Assembly (NCBI GenBank): GCA_002050435.1
Contig: MWYV01000033.1
Location: forward strand, 38,010-102,009
Reading direction: 5' to 3'
DNA: 64,000 nucleotides
Source: Chitinophagales bacterium 33-2
GTDB taxonomy: Bacteria; Bacteroidota; Bacteroidia; Chitinophagales; Chitinophagaceae
In this document: positions 61,841-64,000 of the stretch, piece by piece
Layout: every line of letters starts with the position of its first letter
Position numbering within the stretch: position 1 is the first letter of the stretch
Notes under the pieces: generated by a model
The model's database searches: none
Seen by the model: the letters and a program-made list of their open reading frames with translations, nothing else
Told to the model about the DNA's origin: nothing
Position numbers and translations under genes: made by a program

Positions 61841-62454
61841 TATACCTCCATAAAGTTTTGAAGCAGGGTAAGTCCTGCATCATGACTTTTCTCGGGGTGA
61901 AACTGCGTACCGAAAATATGTCCGTTTTCAATTACGGATACAAACTCATATCCATAACATGAAGTGGCTATTACCTCCTGCTCATTTACATCTTTGAAAT
62001 GATACCCATGCAGAAAGTAAAACTCATTTTTTTCATCCAGTCCTTTCAGCAACCGGCTATCTTTTTTAACTGATACCGAATTCCAGCCTGTCTGCGGGAT
62101 CTTAAGTTTTGAGGACGTTTCAATATTAAACTTTACAACAGTTGACGGAATCCATCCCAATCCTGCAGCCGTCCCTTCCTCACTTGAATCCGCCATTAGC
62201 TGCATGCCCAGGCAGATGCCCAGAACAGGTGTATGATCCAACGTAACTCGTTTTTGAAGCGCATCGTAAAGTCCGGATGCGTGCAGGTTCTCCATGGCTT
62301 TTCCAAAATGTCCGACACCCGGTATAATGATCTTATCTGTATTCATGAGTGTCGCTGGTGTAGAGGCGATCACTGGTTCTGCATTTAACTGTTTAATTTT
62401 TTTAAATACGCTGAACAGGTTGCCCATTCCAAAATCCACTATGGCTATTCTCAT
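61840..62454 (-). CDS. HisH-like glutamine amidotransferase
   Basis: This 204-aa class I glutaminase has the catalytic Cys81 (VLGICLGMQLMADSS) and the C-terminal His-Glu pair (FGTQFHPEKSHDAG), with the P-loop-like IPGVGHFGKAM oxyanion region. It is probably the ammonia source for the adjacent HisF-like subunit and sugar amidotransferase, not for histidine synthesis, since no other his genes are near. It overlaps the downstream-transcribed HisF-like gene by one base and the glycosyltransferase by four. Confidence 0.93.
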   Translation of the reverse strand: MRIAIVDFGMGNLFSVFKKIKQLNAEPVIASTPATLMNTDKIIIPGVGHFGKAMENLHASGLYDALQKRVTLDHTPVLGICLGMQLMADSSEEGTAAGLGWIPSTVVKFNIETSSKLKIPQTGWNSVSVKKDSRLLKGLDEKNEFYFLHGYHFKDVNEQEVIATSCYGYEFVSVIENGHIFGTQFHPEKSHDAGLTLLQNFMEV

Positions 62455-63521
62455 GGTCGAACCTGTTTATATATGTCGAGCAGGTTTTGCTTATAAGTGG
62501 CCCCATTGTACTGTGCTGAACAATATTGATAAGCCGGTTCAATAAATTTCTCGCGTGTTTCTTTTATATCCCTTAATCCTTTCAGCATTTCTGAAGCTGC
62601 AGCAGCATTGTTCAGTGGAAAGAAATGGGCCTTGCAATCAGTGATCTCACGGAAGACAGGAATTGCCGATAAAAACAAAGGTAATTTAGCCGCCATGGCT
62701 TCAATTACTGACAGGCCAAAACCTTCATGCTGTGAAGCCTGGATAAAAAGATCATAGTTTTCTAAAAATGCTTTTGGATCGTTGTTCTGACCTTTCAGTG
62801 TCACTGGTAATTGATCTCTGTTTATTTTTTCCTGGAGGATGGATTCAAGATGACCATCGCCATAAATATCCAGGTGAATGTTTTCCTTTTTTAAATGCTT
62901 GAATATTTCCAGGAGGTAGGGATAATTCTTGGCTTCTTTAAGATTGCCAACAGCCACGCAACGCAATGTACCAGTGGTGGATGATCTTGCAGGGTTGCTA
63001 AAAAAAAGATCCGGAAGAAAATTGTACAGCACAAAACTTTTACCCCTGAATGACACATGGTTCAGGTAATCCTTCAAAACATATTTAGAGACAGCCACCA
63101 GCGTATGGCGCTTTTTTAGGGTAAGCTTTTCCACCAGCAGGCTTAAACGGTTCTTGGCAAATGCATCACGACCCAGTTCACTATGCAGGGTGGTGACCAG
63201 CGGGATGCTTTTAGGAACGGCCATGCGCGCCATCATGCATGAAGCGATGAGGTGGGAATGCACGACAAAAGGATCATGGAGTGCAATTTCCTTCCTGATC
63301 TTTCCAACAGTTTTAAGAAGATCGCTCAACCCACTGTGATGCAGGTTAATATATTTTACATTGGGCAGTGCCGTGTTTTTCAGTTCATCCGGTTCGTGAA
63401 GATAGATCACCACGTGGGCATATTCCGGCAGGAGGGCAATAGTATTCATCAGCAGAATTTCTGCACCGCCGCTCCCCAGGGAGTCTATAATGTGAATGAT
63501 ATTTTTTGACTGCTGTTGCAA
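62451..63521 (-). CDS. Glycosyltransferase family 4 protein (TTG start)
   Basis: This 356-aa GT4-type enzyme begins at TTG (63519-63521), giving MQQQSKNIIHIIDSLGSGGAEILL, where SGGAE is the donor-side loop. The C-terminal E-x7-E motif is in HEGFGLSVIEAMAAKLPLFLSAIPVFREI. It overlaps HisH-like by four bases. Five bases upstream lies the stop of a truncated membrane-protein remnant (63527-63529), and 65 bases of the gene recur, inverted, at the window end. Confidence 0.9.
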   Translation of the reverse strand: MQQQSKNIIHIIDSLGSGGAEILLMNTIALLPEYAHVVIYLHEPDELKNTALPNVKYINLHHSGLSDLLKTVGKIRKEIALHDPFVVHSHLIASCMMARMAVPKSIPLVTTLHSELGRDAFAKNRLSLLVEKLTLKKRHTLVAVSKYVLKDYLNHVSFRGKSFVLYNFLPDLFFSNPARSSTTGTLRCVAVGNLKEAKNYPYLLEIFKHLKKENIHLDIYGDGHLESILQEKINRDQLPVTLKGQNNDPKAFLENYDLFIQASQHEGFGLSVIEAMAAKLPLFLSAIPVFREITDCKAHFFPLNNAAAASEMLKGLRDIKETREKFIEPAYQYCSAQYNGATYKQNLLDIYKQVRP

Positions 63522-63526
63522 TGATT

Positions 63527-63634
63527 TTACTTCGCTTTGTAATTAAATAAAAGATGATCCTCTTTAGGAACTTTATAAATAACTGCCAGAAAAAAACTCA
63601 AAAGTAACCCTGCCAAAAAGGAGATCAAAAAAAA
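63527..63634 (-). pseudogene. C-terminal remnant of a membrane protein
   Basis: The frame ending in TAA at 63527-63529 reads FFLISFLAGLLLSFFLAVIY then KVPKEDHLLFNYKAK. A hydrophobic helix followed by a short charged tail is the kind of ending found in Wzz-type chain-length proteins. The frame is interrupted upstream by TGA (63635-63637) just beyond an 8-base T run. No intact gene precedes it. Wzz identity is a guess. Confidence 0.4.
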
Positions 63635-63814
63635 TCATTCGTTTTTAATAGTCTGCAATTCCATCATTTGAAGAAAAAAGAATGAGGACTGAAGAATCTT
63701 TAAGGTACACTACCACATTTTGAACTGAGGAAGTAGTTGTACTGAATTCTTAAGATAATCTCAGCACCTCCCATAGAGAGAATCTATCATGTTTAAACAG
63801 TGTTGTTGTATCTT
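63635..63814. other. Stop-rich stretch with no recognisable gene
   Basis: This 180-bp segment is A/T-rich with stops in all frames I read. It lies between two truncated minus-strand coding remnants, so it may be degraded or spliced sequence. No repeat of the window's families is seen. Confidence 0.5.
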
Positions 63815-63935
63815 TTAAATTCCTGCAACTCCTGTGACTTTGGATTTTGTTGCAACTTCTACGTTGGTTTTATCAGGCGGCTGGATGAGGGAACCAAAAA
63901 AATCGAGTCTTGCCCTTTCAGCGGCCTCAATTGAG
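63815..63935 (-). pseudogene. C-terminal coding remnant ending at the breakpoint
   Basis: The minus-strand frame from 63935 to a TAA at 63815-63817 reads SIEAAERARLDFFGSLIQPP followed by DKTNVEVATKSKVTGVAGI. The sequence looks like a protein C-terminus with amphipathic character. It stops abruptly at 63936, where the inverted copy of the glycosyltransferase gene begins. The protein family was not recognised. Confidence 0.4.
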
Positions 63936-64000
63936 AAATATATTAACCTGCATCACAGTGGGTTGAGCGATCTTCTTAAAACTGTTGGAAAGATCAGGAA
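63936..64000 (+). repeat. 65-bp perfect inverted copy of part of the glycosyltransferase gene
   Basis: 63936-64000 is the exact reverse complement of 63292-63356, with no mismatch over 65 bases, and it runs off the window. It encodes KYINLHHSGLSDLLKTVGKI on the plus strand, identical to the glycosyltransferase. Either a real inverted duplication or an assembly fold-back could give this. Confidence 0.95.

Noticed and set aside
61073..62454. HisF/HisH as part of histidine biosynthesis
   Set aside because: No other his genes are nearby, the key Asp of HisF is Leu, and a WbpG-type amidotransferase overlaps the pair.

Overview
The window looks like chromosomal DNA of a Bacteroidota bacterium, most likely family Chitinophagaceae (order Chitinophagales). 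The signs are a TonB receptor with an N-terminal carboxypeptidase-regulatory-like domain, a protein with a type IX secretion (T9SS) C-terminal sorting domain, weak or absent Shine-Dalgarno sequences, promoter-like TAnnTTTG boxes, and a flexirubin-free zeaxanthin-type crt operon with crtZ, idi and crtB. The taxon is inferred from gene content and style; no database search was possible.

Layout. (1) 1-10.6 kb is a phosphate island: a divergent TonB receptor, then pstS-pstC-pstA-pstB-phoU, a phosphate-porin-like protein, and a DUF47-PiT pair. (2) 10.6-22.3 kb is housekeeping: galE, an orphan transketolase C-terminal half, an ECF sigma / anti-sigma-like / Spy-like operon, a short CarB without its allosteric domain, two paralogous small YtxH-like proteins, an M23 peptidase, Bcp peroxiredoxin and BirA. 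(3) 22.3-29.4 kb holds rsfS-ftsH-LUD-lpxH and an exported beta-propeller-like protein, MscS, a thioredoxin-like protein and a MerR regulator. (4) 29.4-33.0 kb is a cobalamin riboswitch followed by btuB, a Dph6-family ATP pyrophosphatase, marC and tRNA-Arg(CCG). (5) 33.9-41.5 kb holds two exported small proteins, a large KatE-type catalase, LigD (ligase-polymerase) and an AI-2E family permease. (6) 41.9-44.3 kb encodes a T9SS cargo protein and a C1q-like exported protein. (7) 44.5-50.6 kb is a carotenoid operon (ECF sigma-crtI-crtB-idi-crtZ-crtY) preceded by a MerR/B12-binding regulator with the hallmark residues of the light sensor CarH. (8) 50.8-63.5 kb is a surface polysaccharide locus: CpsB-type phosphatase, four glycosyltransferases, a polymerase-like membrane protein, a methyltransferase, an AsnB-type amidotransferase and a WbpG/HisH/HisF ammonia-transfer trio.

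The most interesting unit is the carotenoid locus. The regulator keeps the Wx9EH motif and the cobalt-ligand histidine of CarH. The 58-bp gap between it and the sigma gene holds four TTAAACA heptamers arranged as two nested inverted repeats over a TAnnTTTG promoter. The same window carries a B12-riboswitch-controlled B12 importer, so vitamin uptake and B12-dependent light sensing may be linked. The crtY start appears to have been damaged or displaced by a hairpin-forming repeat tract.

The intergenic spaces are crowded with interspersed repeats: heptamer TTGACCA/TCAATAG tracts, TTCAACCAC tracts, and four copies of a roughly 300-bp non-coding element. The last 65 bases are a perfect inverted copy of part of the final glycosyltransferase gene and are joined to truncated coding remnants, which marks a breakpoint or an assembly fold-back.
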